Notes: generated by a model from the letters alone, not told the origin. 38,415 nt of DNA from Verrucomicrobiota bacterium (GCA_963205455.1 CAUJJL010000085.1:1-38415), one strand, 5' to 3'; shown: positions 1 to 9,753, counted from the first letter of the stretch. Program-made: numbers and translations.

Positions 1-494
1 GAGTTGCCCGCGCAGCCTCCTCCAAGAATCCGAACGCCAGCACCGGTAAAATCGGCCCTGTAGGCCCGACTTTTCGGATGCTTCAGCGATGAATCAATGA
101 CTTGCGCATTTTATACCCTCCAGTTGGCGAAGTCGGGTTAGCAATGATTTTGAAGACCGCATGGTGAAAAGATGATTGGACAAACGTGTACGACGCAAAC
201 TCGACGCTTCAAGTTCCCTAAATCCTCCAGTTGCCTTGTCGTTTGCAACTTCCGACTGAAATGACCTGACGCTCACTCAGAAATGGGAACTCCACCAGCG
301 GTGATACCCTATGACACTCCATGAAAAAGGCGTCACACTTTCATCGATTGCTGGGCATCTGACCGGATCATGGACAAGAGACTCCATCCCGGGCAACGCC
401 CATCTGGAAAATCCATGTCTGACACCCTCTCCTGACTTGAGTGCGTGAACCCGTCCAAGGAGAAAGGGCCATTCCCGCGTCAATCCTGCCGACC
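1..494. other. Left margin without a convincing gene
   Basis: I see no open frame here with protein-like composition. The first 63 bases read through in frame 1 to a TAG at 61-63 and could be the tail of a gene that starts outside the window, but 20 codons are too few to judge. A hairpin at 52-69 would fit a terminator for such a gene. The promoter of the glycosidase gene at 495 should lie in the right part of this stretch, but no clear -35/-10 pair stands out. No copy of the LacI operator motif found at 4382 was seen here. Confidence 0.5.
52..74 (+). terminator. Possible terminator hairpin at the left edge
   Basis: Bases 52-58 and 63-69 pair as a seven-position stem with one mismatch around a TGTA loop, followed by C and TTTT (71-74). 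It could end a gene lying mostly left of the window. The stem is short and the T-run is only four, so the call is weak. Confidence 0.3.
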
Positions 495-3134
495 ATGCGA
501 TTCAAACTCTCCGCTTTGCCTGTCCCATTTGCCTGTTCCAAAATCTCTCGGACAACCTGGAACGCAACGCTGCTCGTCATCTCGGCGGTCAGCCTCCTCG
601 CCGAGCCCGCCAGCCGCCGCGTCGACTTCCGCTACGGCCTGCACACGTGGCACCAGCCACTCGGTGTTCCCGAGGACTGGCACAAGCCCATGGCAAACGA
701 ACGCGGCGCACTGCTCTACGATTTTGGCCCCGGGCCCTACGTGAAGGCGCTGACAACCATTGAAGCCACCGCTACAGGGGCGTCATTTGCACTCGATCGG
801 CAGACCTTCGCAGACAACGCACGGATCCCCGCGGTGCGCTCGAGGCTGGTGCGCGGCAACGACACCGTGACCGTCACCACGCTTTCGCTCCCGCCGCTTA
901 AACCCTCGCCTTCAGACGGCCATGGCAACGGCTGGAGGCGGCTCGACGGCATCGCCGGCGTCACGGGTTGGGCAACACCGGCCGAAGGGTTTTCACCCGA
1001 ATTCCGCAATGTTGCCTGGGGAGTCAACCGGCCGATCCACTACCAGGTCCGCGTCGGCAAGGGAGAGTCCCGAACCCTCATGCTCGGCTTCTGCGAGAGT
1101 TACAAACGAACGCTGAACCAACGCATCGCGGACATGCGCGTCGAAGGCGCGCCTCCACAGGTCGTCGATCTGGTCCTCAACGCCGCTCCCAATCAGCCGC
1201 AGGTTTTCCTGTTCAATGCTCGCGATGCCAACGGAGATGGATGGATCGATATCCGGATCGTCGCGCCGCAGGGTCATGATCCCAACACGACCCTTTCCAC
1301 CGTCGCCGTCTATCCCGCGGGCATCGGCCTGACCCGCCAGGAATTGTTTGAGGGCGCGCTTGCAAAGAAAGATCGCGCCGAACTCCGGATCGCGTGCGGT
1401 ACGGAGATGCGCAACCAGGATCCTCGGGTCGACCTGCTGCATGCCGCCTATTCCGAGGGTGCGTCCCCCATCCTGGAGATCCGCACCGTGCGAACCCTGC
1501 AACTCTCCGAGGACGGCATCGTGATGGAGGGCGACCGCCCCTTCCTCGACACGACCCCGGCGGCCACCAAATGGACACGCACCTCACAGGGTTGGAACCT
1601 CGAATTTCCTCCTGGTACGCGCGAGATCCTCGCACGCGTGTATTCCGGGCACAGCGCCGTAGCTGATGTCCTCCATGCGCGCGCCATCGGAATTGACGAT
1701 GCCCTGCGCCGCAACCGCGAGCACTGGCAGGCGCTGGCCATTCCGTTCGAACGCATCGCGGTCGCGGATCCCGCCATCCAGTCGATGCTCGATGCCTCCA
1801 TTCGCACCGTCTACCAAGGACGCGAAACCATCGGTGGAAAGACCCAGTTCAACGCGAGCTTCACGCTCTACCGGGGACTCTGGGCCGGCGATGCCGTGTA
1901 CATGACCACACTGGCCGCGCAATTGGGCGATTCACGCGCCGCCCGGGAGACGTTCGACGCGCTGTTCAGTCACCAGCGAAGCGATGGCATCATCGACGAA
2001 CTCTACCCGCAGGAAATCTACCGCGCGACGGCCGAAGTGATCTGGGCCGTCGAACGCGACGCACAGATCTCGCGCAACTGGGACTACGCGCGGTCGAGGT
2101 GGCCACAGATTGTGCGAGGCATCAACGGACTGCGCGCCCTGCGCGACTCCACCCTGAAGAACCCCGACGCGCCATATTCAGGCCTGTTTCCACCCGGATT
2201 CAGCGATGGCGGCATTCTGGACATCGGCGCCGAATACTCGTCGGTCTATTGCACCCTCACCGGATTGCAGGCCGCGTTGCGGATGGCCAAGGCACTCGGC
2301 TTCAAGGCCGACGCCGTATCCTTCGAAACGTTCGCATCGGAGCTCCATGCGGCATTCGAACGCCACCGCCTGCGCGACCAGCGACGCGATGCGAAAGGCA
2401 ATCTCTACCTGCCCGTGCGCGTGGGCTTCAAAGGCAACGACCCGATTCCCCAGCTCACACAATGGGCCTTCATGGACGCCAATATCAACGGCGGCGGCTG
2501 GCTGCCCTCGGATCACGAACTCGTGAAAGGCATGTTCGCGATGCTCGAATCCGTCGAGGAGCAGGGCATCCCCGTCAGCATGGGATGGATGCCCGGTGGA
2601 AACTGGGCAGGCATGGGCCTGTTCTACGGGTTGGAGGCGCTGATTCTCGGACGCGACACCAAAGCCGCAGACGTTCTCTACGCCGCAGCAAATCATGCCT
2701 CACCGCTTGGAACTTGGGTCGAGGAACAATCGCTCGTGGGCAAGCCTCTCAAACTCGCAGGGGACCAACCCCACTGCTTTGCCGCAGCGATGATGCCGCT
2801 CCTGGTCGGTTCGATGCTCGCCTATGAGCATGAGGGAAACATTCACCTCCTCGGAAGCATCCCCGAAGAGTGGCTGCACGCCGGAGCCATCAATCGCCTC
2901 ACTGAATGGGCGACCGCCGGCGGAGTTGTCAGTCTGACATTGTCCGTCAGCGCCGACGGAAAAACCGCGACCCTCAAACTCCCTCCGATAACAACCAACG
3001 CGTCATCAACCGCAATACACCTTCACACTGCAAGCCTCACGCGCGCCGGTTTCAGAATCCCCGGCCTCCCCGCGAACGGAATCCTGTCGATCACCCCAGG
3101 CCAGCCCTTCGAACTGATCGCAAATGAGCAGTGA
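495..3134 (+). CDS. Secreted six-hairpin (alpha/alpha)6 glycoside hydrolase-like protein
   Basis: This is a probable exported glycosidase of 879 residues. The N-terminus has a long positively charged stretch, then a hydrophobic segment ending SLLAEP that looks like a signal peptide. The first 400 residues look like a beta-rich domain. Residues of about 430-800 have the repeated aromatic, Asp/Glu-rich helices of six-hairpin glycosidases such as GH78, GH65 or GH15, including a WAGD motif and a GTWVEEQ segment. I cannot name the GH family or assign catalytic residues with confidence. The frame is open from a GTG at 441, but the ATG at 495 is preferred because it places the signal-peptide-like segment nearest the N-terminus. 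The gene converges on the LacI repressor gene across a 44-base gap. It probably releases sugars outside the cytoplasm for the neighbouring uptake locus. Whether the repressor controls it is not visible, since no operator was seen upstream. Confidence 0.72.
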   Translation: MRFKLSALPVPFACSKISRTTWNATLLVISAVSLLAEPASRRVDFRYGLHTWHQPLGVPEDWHKPMANERGALLYDFGPGPYVKALTTIEATATGASFALDRQTFADNARIPAVRSRLVRGNDTVTVTTLSLPPLKPSPSDGHGNGWRRLDGIAGVTGWATPAEGFSPEFRNVAWGVNRPIHYQVRVGKGESRTLMLGFCESYKRTLNQRIADMRVEGAPPQVVDLVLNAAPNQPQVFLFNARDANGDGWIDIRIVAPQGHDPNTTLSTVAVYPAGIGLTRQELFEGALAKKDRAELRIACGTEMRNQDPRVDLLHAAYSEGASPILEIRTVRTLQLSEDGIVMEGDRPFLDTTPAATKWTRTSQGWNLEFPPGTREILARVYSGHSAVADVLHARAIGIDDALRRNREHWQALAIPFERIAVADPAIQSMLDASIRTVYQGRETIGGKTQFNASFTLYRGLWAGDAVYMTTLAAQLGDSRAARETFDALFSHQRSDGIIDELYPQEIYRATAEVIWAVERDAQISRNWDYARSRWPQIVRGINGLRALRDSTLKNPDAPYSGLFPPGFSDGGILDIGAEYSSVYCTLTGLQAALRMAKALGFKADAVSFETFASELHAAFERHRLRDQRRDAKGNLYLPVRVGFKGNDPIPQLTQWAFMDANINGGGWLPSDHELVKGMFAMLESVEEQGIPVSMGWMPGGNWAGMGLFYGLEALILGRDTKAADVLYAAANHASPLGTWVEEQSLVGKPLKLAGDQPHCFAAAMMPLLVGSMLAYEHEGNIHLLGSIPEEWLHAGAINRLTEWATAGGVVSLTLSVSADGKTATLKLPPITTNASSTAIHLHTASLTRAGFRIPGLPANGILSITPGQPFELIANEQ

Positions 3135-3176
3135 TGCAGTGTCTCTATCCCACTGTCACTGCTCACACACCTTTTT
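3126..3176 (+). terminator. Rho-independent terminator after the glycosidase gene
   Basis: A nine-base perfect outer stem (3126-3134 with 3156-3164) encloses a five-base inner stem (3137-3141 with 3151-3155) and a nine-base loop. A TTTTT run follows at 3172-3176. The left arm contains the TGA stop codon of the glycosidase gene. The gene on the other strand ends at 3179, so the structure sits exactly between two convergent genes. Confidence 0.75.
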
Positions 3177-3178
3177 CT

Positions 3179-4237
3179 CTACCGACTGAGATTTGAATTA
3201 CTCGGTGGAGGTGGCGGGCATTGGCCATCGGACTGGCGCGGCACCAGCACCACGGGCTCGAGGTAATGGATCTCCTCAGGTTGGGCCTGCCCTCGCAGAA
3301 GACGGAGAAGGCTTTGCCCTATGTGGCGACCATTCTCAAATACCTGATGGTCGACTGTGGTTAGTGGGGGATCGCAATAGGCTGAAGCACTTGAATTCCC
3401 ATAGCCTGAAATCGAAATATCCAATCCAATTTTGAGCCCCCGTTCTCGGCAGGCTGCCATGGCACCAAATGCCAATGCATCAGTTGCACAGATGATGGAG
3501 GTCGGCGGATTGGCACCGACAAGAAGGTTTCGACAAAGCGAATAACCATGGGATTCGCTCAGTTCGCCGTTGAGTGTGATTAACGGATCGATCGAGAGTC
3601 CGCTTTCCATCATCGCCCGAACATAGCCCTGTTGGCGAAGAATGGCGAAGTAATAGTGGAGCGGACCATTGAGCAAGGCAACCCGAGTATGACCAGATTC
3701 AATTTGACGTTTAGTGAGCAAATAAAACGCCTGCTCATTGTCGGTATCGACCCATGCATACGGTTCGGAGCTATTGGTGCGGCCATAAGTGACAAACGGT
3801 ATTCGTGCTTTCCGAGCAAGCGCAACGCGGGGGTCGTTAACACGCGTGCGGCCGATGATGAGCGCATCGACCCAACTCGCATGCACCAGGTTCTCGTACA
3901 AGGCTGTCTCACGATCTGGATCCGTGCGAGTTTGAACGGTGGCAATCAGATGATAGTCTGCAGCCTCAAGCTCAGTAGCCACTCCGCCCATAAGCCCTGA
4001 ATAGACCGAATCGACGCCATGATTGCCTTCACTCACAGCCGGTAGGATCATTCCCACAGCGCAAGTTTTCCCAGACTTCAGGCGCCGCGCACCAGGGTTC
4101 GGGCGATACCCAATCTCAGATGCGCGTTTCCTGATGCGCTCCCGAGTTTCCGGTGAAACATCTTTGTACCCATTCAGAGCACGTGAAACCGTGGAAATGG
4201 ATAGGTCCAAGTCGCGGGCGAGTGAAACGATCGACAT
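3179..4237 (-). CDS. LacI-family transcriptional repressor
   Basis: This 352-residue protein has the classic LacI layout. Residues 1-50 are the helix-turn-helix and hinge helix (VSLARDLDLSISTVSRALNG, then YKDVSPETRERI and RPNPGARRLKSG). Residues from about 58 to 340 form the periplasmic-binding-protein-like effector domain. The last residues are an unusual run of five prolines and a polar tail. The gene is divergent from the GH65-GH63 operon, with 215 bases between the start codons. That spacer holds a palindrome typical of LacI-family operators, so the simplest reading is local repression relieved by a sugar from the imported glycoside. The effector cannot be read from the sequence. The ATG at 4237 begins directly at the helix-turn-helix, as in many family members. 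Confidence 0.93.
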   Translation of the reverse strand: MSIVSLARDLDLSISTVSRALNGYKDVSPETRERIRKRASEIGYRPNPGARRLKSGKTCAVGMILPAVSEGNHGVDSVYSGLMGGVATELEAADYHLIATVQTRTDPDRETALYENLVHASWVDALIIGRTRVNDPRVALARKARIPFVTYGRTNSSEPYAWVDTDNEQAFYLLTKRQIESGHTRVALLNGPLHYYFAILRQQGYVRAMMESGLSIDPLITLNGELSESHGYSLCRNLLVGANPPTSIICATDALAFGAMAACRERGLKIGLDISISGYGNSSASAYCDPPLTTVDHQVFENGRHIGQSLLRLLRGQAQPEEIHYLEPVVLVPRQSDGQCPPPPPSNSNLSR

Positions 4238-4381
4238 GTGTAACTGACGTTAAGAGCGAAACAGCTCCCTACAAGGGCAGTGCACAATTAAACGGCCGGA
4301 CTGATGCACCACTACCGATAAGGACAGTCTGCCAAGAGCATGCAGAGTTGATGCGTCCTTGAAAGATGGAAAAAAAACGCA

Positions 4382-4409
4382 TTGACAAAAACCTTTTTGT
4401 CAAAGTAAT
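4382..4409 (+). promoter_or_regulatory. Operator O1 overlapping a sigma-70-like promoter
   Basis: Bases 4382-4403 form a palindrome with perfect ten-base arms (TTGACAAAAA and its complement) around a CC centre. This is the A/T-rich shape seen in many LacI-family operators. Its left arm contains a consensus -35 box, TTGACA (4382-4387). AGTAAT at 4404-4409, after a 16-base spacer, is a possible -10 box. A repressor bound here would cover the promoter of the downstream operon. It is the best candidate site for the divergently encoded LacI protein. Confidence 0.75.
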
Positions 4410-4452
4410 CCCCTGACCCAGGAAGCCTCATAACTCAATATACCCATTACAA

Positions 4453-7400
4453 TTGAGCGATAATTGTTACAAACCAAGCGAAGACGATCTATTCATAAAC
4501 AAAACCGTTTTTGTCAAACGGACACTTGCTCAGATTGATCATTCGGTGAGGCGGGCTGAGTTCGTGCTTTGCCATCACCTTGTTGATGGCAACAAGTATC
4601 ATCCCACATTTCTCTCAAACGGGTATTGGGGGATGTTCAGCTCAATTCGAGGAAGTGACCCAACCCTCGGATATTTGTCGGGTTTGATCGATCGTGGCGC
4701 CGGGGACGTGTCCCGCCCCGCAGCGCTTCCAGCCTGGAACTGTATCGATCTTTTCAACGGATACACCTGGCTAAACACCTGCGAACTATCTTCGCAGGTA
4801 CTCCAAAACTACCGGCAAACATTGGATATGAAGGCCGGCCTTTTGGAAACAGAATACGACTGGCACGATGCTGACCGTGTAATGGGAGTAAAGCTCGCCA
4901 GCTTTTTCAGCCAAAATGATCCCCACTCGGCAGCATCACTCTTTTCAGTAACCCCCGCGCAATCCGGCCTGGTGCGATTTCAGTTCACTCTTGGGCGGGT
5001 TACAAAGGAGCCAAGCAGACTCCCCTTGGCGATAGTTTCATGGACTGAACTCAAGGACATCCTGCTTCGAAGCAATGCGACAATCGACACAGGGACATCT
5101 CCCTCCAAACGTCCCGTTGCGCCAACCGAGATTCTGACCTGGATCGATCTTCAGATAGCATTGGCCGCCGAAGGCAGAATGCTTTCCCTTGAAAAGGCCA
5201 CGGCACCCTCACGTGCCGCCTTGTGGTATCCAGGGGTAGCGGAAGTTGAAGAAGTGGATGTGGATCCCACGCGGATGATTCTGACGCTGCGAGGGCGGGC
5301 ACAACAGGGCGTCACCTTTGGGAAGGCCTTGGCCGTGGAGTTCTCCAAAGGACTGGATGTAATCAATGTCCACTCCAGGATCGATGACTTAAAGGCTGTT
5401 CTCGAAATTACTGCATACCTGCATGCGGGGGAAACCTACTCATTTGCACGCCATGCATCGGTTTCCAGAGAAGGCTGGTCGAATACCACAGCCAGCGACG
5501 TAGCGCGCGTCGAATCCTCGCGTCATCACGGTTGGGATCGGCAAGTCGCCGCACACGTCGAAGCATGGTCGACACTGTGGCTTGCAGATATCGAGGTTGA
5601 TGGCGATCCTGACTTCCAACGGGTGGTCCGGTCTGAGCTTTTCCAACTCCTGCAAGCCTCGACATCGGAATACTTCAGTGGAGTCGGCGCCTGCGGATTG
5701 ACGCCAAACTATTTTGGGCACGTCTTCTGGGATGCAGACTACTGGTTGTTTCCAGTGCTCCTGCTACTTCATCCGGAGCGCGCGCGGCATCTAGTGGATT
5801 TTCGCTTTCGCACACTCGGCTGGGCCAAGGCCAACGCTGCAAAGCGTGGATTCCAAGGCGCCATGTATCCATGGGAGTCCGACGCAGAGCTTGGCACTGA
5901 GCAGACACCCCGCTTTGCGGGCGTCAATGGGGAACGCGAGATATTGCTGAACGGCGCCATCGCGATCGCACAGTGGCAGTACTTCATTGCGATTCAGGAC
6001 CATGATTGGCTACGCAACCGGGGCTACCCGGTAATTTCTGCCACGGCCGACTTCTGGGTCAGCCGTGTAACCCCAAGCGCCGACGGTACCCACTATGAGA
6101 TCATCGGGGTAACCTCAGTTGATGAGAAGTACACGGATGTAAACAACGAAGCATTCACCAATGCTGTGGCCAGGCGTAACCTGGAAATTGCGACTCTTGG
6201 GGCCACACTCCTCGGACTTGAACCCGATCCTCTTTGGTTGCAGGTAGCAACCCGATTGAGCCCACCATTTTCTGAGGCGGAACAGCGCCATCGCGTGTTC
6301 GACGAGAACGTACCTCACAATCGTCGGACCTGGATGGCGGGCTCCCTGACTTTCCTGAGCTCTCCAAATCTCGACTGGCCTATGTCATCCGAGGTGCGCC
6401 TCAACAACTATCGCTATGCGTTGCGAAAGAACGCCGAACTCTCACCCGAACCCAACCAAATGATGCAGAGCATGCTTGCCTCACATGCCGCCCAACTTGG
6501 CGACGGCGATGCCGCTCTGTATTGGCTGACGCACGATCAGGAAGCATTTCTTAAACCACCTTTCCTCCTGCGAAGTGAGACTGCAAGCAACAACTGCACT
6601 CACCATCTTGCCGCAGGCTGCGGATTTCTCCAGGCCATACTCTATGGCTTCACAGGACTGCGGATCAAGGATACAGGCCTGCAGGAAACATATGCTCCTG
6701 TGCTCCCGAGGACTTGGCGATCTCTCACTCTGCGCGGCATCCAATTTAGAGCAGAACGCTTTGACGTTGTAGTTGCAAGAGACAAGTCAGGCCAGGTAAT
6801 CCTGAATAGACAGGCGTCACTTTCTCCGCCCATCTCAAAGGACGCGCACCAGATACTTGCTCGAAAGGCTGCCGAGACCCTCGACGCAAATTGGAGGGGC
6901 GGATACACAATCCCTTCTGCCCGGCTCTATCCGTTTCAATGGAATTGGGACTCGGGCTTCATCGCCTTGGGGCTCGCATGTCATCGACCCGAACGTGCTA
7001 TGGAGGAGATCAGCAATATGTTCCGAGGCCAATGGAGAAATGGGCTGCTCCCGCACATCGTTTTTCACCGCGATGACCCTAACTACTTCCCAGGGCCTGA
7101 TGTCTGGGGGACAGCCAGTGCACCCGATGGACCGCAGAATATCCGCACCTCGGGTATCGTACAACCCCCAGTGTTCGCCTTCGTACTCGATCGAATCGCC
7201 TCAACGCCAATTGGCCGCTCCTCGAAATGGAAAGAGTTCGAAGGGATTCTCTACCCCCAACTCTTGGCCTTCCATCGCTATCTTTATCAGCAGCGTGATC
7301 CAAATAGAGAAGGCCTCGTTTATATCCAGCATAATTGGGAGGCAGGCACGGACAACTCGCCAACGTGGGATCCCGTGCTTGAAACGATCGATATCCAGCA

Positions 7401-8157
7401 GACGCGCGATGTTTCCAGTCTTCGCCGCGACATCCGAAATGTCTCCGCGGATCATCGGCCCAGCAACGAAAACTACCGCCGCTACATCTATCTCGTCGAT
7501 CTGTTTAAGCGGTGCGACTACCGGGATGAAATCATCGCTGCCGAATCACCATTCCTGGTCCAGGACGTACTGTTCAATGCCATCCTGGTTCGTTCCAATT
7601 TGGCTTTGATCGCGATTGGGCAACGCAATGCGCAGGACACTGCAGAAGTGGAAGAATGGAATGAAAAGACCATCGCCGCAATGAACCTCAAATTGTGGGA
7701 TGAACGAGAAGGATTCTATTTTCCTTACGATCTGCGTGGAGGAAGACGCCTGACGATCAAGACATCCTCGGGTTTCATGCCTCTCCTGGCTGGGATACCA
7801 AGCCAGACACAGGCCGCAAGACTCGTCCAGCATCTCCAGAGCTCCTTTGTCCAAGGGCAGGATTGGCGCCTGTGCGCTTCGACCGCTCCGACCGAGCCAT
7901 CATTTGACCCTGTGAAATATTGGCGCGGGCCGATTTGGGCAAACCTCAATTGGATGCTTCACCACGGTTTGCGTCGATATGGCTTCGAGCAGGAAGCGGA
8001 GAAATTGAAGCAGGACACGCTGGATCTGCTCTCAGAGGGAGGACTATTCGAGTATTTCAATCCAAAGCCGGGAAATCCAGAGGGCTTGGGCTCCGACAGC
8101 TTCTCATGGAGCGCGGCGCTGGCACTGGATTTTATCCGCAATCCCACCCCGCTCTGA
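4453..8157 (+). CDS. GH65-like / GH63-like double-domain alpha-glycosidase
   Basis: This 1234-residue protein appears to be two inverting (alpha/alpha)6 glycosidases in one chain. The N-terminal part (about 30-740) resembles GH65, with HPTFLSNGYWG, an FWDADYW segment, YPWES and a VDEKYTDVNNEAFTN segment in which E558 aligns with the GH65 general acid. The C-terminal part (about 795-1234) resembles GH63 mannosylglycerate/glucosylglycerate hydrolases. It has FQWNWDSGF, a WEAGTDNSPTWD motif with D967 as likely acid, and FEYFNP with E1200 as likely base, followed by GSDSFSWSAAL. There is no signal peptide, so it should act in the cytoplasm on imported glycosides, probably alpha-glucosides cleaved in two steps. 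The TTG at 4453 is the first possible start after an in-frame stop at 4414. It lacks a Shine-Dalgarno site, and a GTG at 4546 is an alternative. The symporter gene follows after two bases, so the two are co-transcribed. Confidence 0.85.
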   Translation: MSDNCYKPSEDDLFINKTVFVKRTLAQIDHSVRRAEFVLCHHLVDGNKYHPTFLSNGYWGMFSSIRGSDPTLGYLSGLIDRGAGDVSRPAALPAWNCIDLFNGYTWLNTCELSSQVLQNYRQTLDMKAGLLETEYDWHDADRVMGVKLASFFSQNDPHSAASLFSVTPAQSGLVRFQFTLGRVTKEPSRLPLAIVSWTELKDILLRSNATIDTGTSPSKRPVAPTEILTWIDLQIALAAEGRMLSLEKATAPSRAALWYPGVAEVEEVDVDPTRMILTLRGRAQQGVTFGKALAVEFSKGLDVINVHSRIDDLKAVLEITAYLHAGETYSFARHASVSREGWSNTTASDVARVESSRHHGWDRQVAAHVEAWSTLWLADIEVDGDPDFQRVVRSELFQLLQASTSEYFSGVGACGLTPNYFGHVFWDADYWLFPVLLLLHPERARHLVDFRFRTLGWAKANAAKRGFQGAMYPWESDAELGTEQTPRFAGVNGEREILLNGAIAIAQWQYFIAIQDHDWLRNRGYPVISATADFWVSRVTPSADGTHYEIIGVTSVDEKYTDVNNEAFTNAVARRNLEIATLGATLLGLEPDPLWLQVATRLSPPFSEAEQRHRVFDENVPHNRRTWMAGSLTFLSSPNLDWPMSSEVRLNNYRYALRKNAELSPEPNQMMQSMLASHAAQLGDGDAALYWLTHDQEAFLKPPFLLRSETASNNCTHHLAAGCGFLQAILYGFTGLRIKDTGLQETYAPVLPRTWRSLTLRGIQFRAERFDVVVARDKSGQVILNRQASLSPPISKDAHQILARKAAETLDANWRGGYTIPSARLYPFQWNWDSGFIALGLACHRPERAMEEISNMFRGQWRNGLLPHIVFHRDDPNYFPGPDVWGTASAPDGPQNIRTSGIVQPPVFAFVLDRIASTPIGRSSKWKEFEGILYPQLLAFHRYLYQQRDPNREGLVYIQHNWEAGTDNSPTWDPVLETIDIQQTRDVSSLRRDIRNVSADHRPSNENYRRYIYLVDLFKRCDYRDEIIAAESPFLVQDVLFNAILVRSNLALIAIGQRNAQDTAEVEEWNEKTIAAMNLKLWDEREGFYFPYDLRGGRRLTIKTSSGFMPLLAGIPSQTQAARLVQHLQSSFVQGQDWRLCASTAPTEPSFDPVKYWRGPIWANLNWMLHHGLRRYGFEQEAEKLKQDTLDLLSEGGLFEYFNPKPGNPEGLGSDSFSWSAALALDFIRNPTPL
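4499..4514 (+). promoter_or_regulatory. Operator O2, second copy of the LacI-type site
   Basis: Bases 4499-4514 form a 16-base near-palindrome with a CG centre and one mismatched pair. The right half, TTTTTGTCAA, is identical to the right half of O1. The two centres are about 114 bases apart, a distance compatible with repression by looping. The site lies inside the coding frame if translation starts at 4453, but upstream of the alternative GTG start at 4546. Confidence 0.6.
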
Positions 8158-8159
8158 CC

Positions 8160-9731
8160 GTGAACGCCCTCGATTACAGCCTGGTGGCGTCCTACTTCCT
8201 CGCGATGATCTGGTTTGGCTTGAGGTTCAGAAAGAGTCGTGAGGGTACTGAATATTTCCTTGGAAGTAAGGAGTTCGGAGCATTTTCGCTCTGCATGTCG
8301 ACAATGGCCACTCAGCTTTCAGCCATCAGTTTTGTGTCAGCTCCTGCATTTGTCGGGCTCCGAACGGGCGGAGGCATGCATTGGCTCATGTTCGAGTTCG
8401 GTGTTCCACTAGCGATGATCGCCATCATGGTCGTCACCGGCCCGATGCTCTATCGATCAGGCGTGCTGAGTGTCTACTCCTTCCTGGAAAAACGCTTTGG
8501 CCAAACTTCGCGCATGCTACTCGCCAGCCTCTTCGTTCTCATGCGCACTTTTGGAGCAGGCATTGCCATCAGCATGGTGTGCCTGGTCCTCGCTTCAATC
8601 ACAGGACTGGCTTTCTGGAAAATGATGTGCCTGCTCGGAATCATCACCGTGATCTATTCCCTTGAAGGAGGGATGAAGGCGATTGTGTACAGCGAAGTGG
8701 CTCAGATGATCATCAAGTTCCTGGGGATCTTGGTGATTGTAGCCGCGGGATTTTACTACATCGGTGGCTGGGAGGCTTTCCTACAGCATGTGGATCGTGG
8801 CAGGCTGCAAGTGATCGAATTCTCGAATACGGGATTCGACGGGAGGGAATTCGGATTCTGGCCCATGTTGATCGGTGGGTTCTTCCTTTACGTCTCCTAC
8901 TATGGCACCGACCAAACCCAGGCGCAGCGAATCCTCTCAGCAAGAAGCGAGGCAACGGTCCGGCGTCTGCTATATTTCAACGGGCTTTTTCGATTTCCCG
9001 TTACGCTGTGCTACTGCATCGGAGGCTTGGTCCTGGGAAGCTTTGCACTCGCGAACACCGAATTTGCGGCGCAGCTACCTTCGGACAAGCCGGATCTGAT
9101 GATTCCAGTATTTGTGGCAAACTATCTTCCGCACGGCGTCATCGGTGTAATCGTTGTCTCCCTCATTGCCGCTGGCATGTCATCCTACAGTTCGACGATC
9201 AATTCGGTCAGCGCAGTGGTAATGGAAGATTTCGTCGCACGTTTTCATCGTGTACCGAAGGAGAAATACGTGACATGGAGCAAGTGCGTCGCGCTGATTT
9301 GGGGATTGCTGACCATGGCCCTTGGATTCATCGCGGATCGCATCGCGCCAACCGCAATAGAAGCGATCAACAAGATCGGATCCCTTGTATATGGTCCAAT
9401 TGTCGGAATCTTTCTGCTTGCGGCTCTGGGTCCTTGGGTAAGGGCCTCGGCGGCCAATCTCGGAGTTCTTGCAGGCTTACTCGTCAATCTCTGGCTCTGG
9501 CTGGCCTGCAAGCATGTCTTTTGGCTGTGGTGGAATGCAATCGGCGCCATCACCACTGTCCTCCTCGGAATCCTGCTGAGCATATTGATGCGCAAGCCCA
9601 ATGATCCAGCACCGTCCTCAGCCGGGTTCATTCAAGTGAGACCAGGGCGTGAGGGCGTTGTTCTACTGCTCTATTTCGGAGCCATTTTTGTTTTCTGCCT
9701 GATGCTCCCTCATCTGATCGGCAACTCCTGA
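8160..9731 (+). CDS. Sodium/solute symporter (SSS family)
   Basis: This 523-residue inner-membrane protein has about 13 hydrophobic segments and SSS-family landmarks: an EYFLGSKEFG segment after the first helix, the TQLSAISFVSAPAFVG helix, and a later SSYSSTINSVSAVVMEDF helix matching the family's sodium-site region. It should import a sugar or glycoside together with sodium. Start: the frame is open far upstream, but GTG at 8160 puts the first helix at the N-terminus and lies two bases after the stop of the glycosidase gene, which suggests translational coupling. Its position between a cytoplasmic double glycosidase and a TonB receptor indicates that it carries that enzyme's substrate across the inner membrane. 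The exact substrate is not readable. Confidence 0.9.
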   Translation: MNALDYSLVASYFLAMIWFGLRFRKSREGTEYFLGSKEFGAFSLCMSTMATQLSAISFVSAPAFVGLRTGGGMHWLMFEFGVPLAMIAIMVVTGPMLYRSGVLSVYSFLEKRFGQTSRMLLASLFVLMRTFGAGIAISMVCLVLASITGLAFWKMMCLLGIITVIYSLEGGMKAIVYSEVAQMIIKFLGILVIVAAGFYYIGGWEAFLQHVDRGRLQVIEFSNTGFDGREFGFWPMLIGGFFLYVSYYGTDQTQAQRILSARSEATVRRLLYFNGLFRFPVTLCYCIGGLVLGSFALANTEFAAQLPSDKPDLMIPVFVANYLPHGVIGVIVVSLIAAGMSSYSSTINSVSAVVMEDFVARFHRVPKEKYVTWSKCVALIWGLLTMALGFIADRIAPTAIEAINKIGSLVYGPIVGIFLLAALGPWVRASAANLGVLAGLLVNLWLWLACKHVFWLWWNAIGAITTVLLGILLSILMRKPNDPAPSSAGFIQVRPGREGVVLLLYFGAIFVFCLMLPHLIGNS

Positions 9732-9753
9732 TCAACCTCCAAATACCACCTAC

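Noticed and set aside
441..494. GTG at 441 as start of the first glycosidase
   Set aside because: It adds 18 residues before a normal signal peptide that begins at the ATG at 495.
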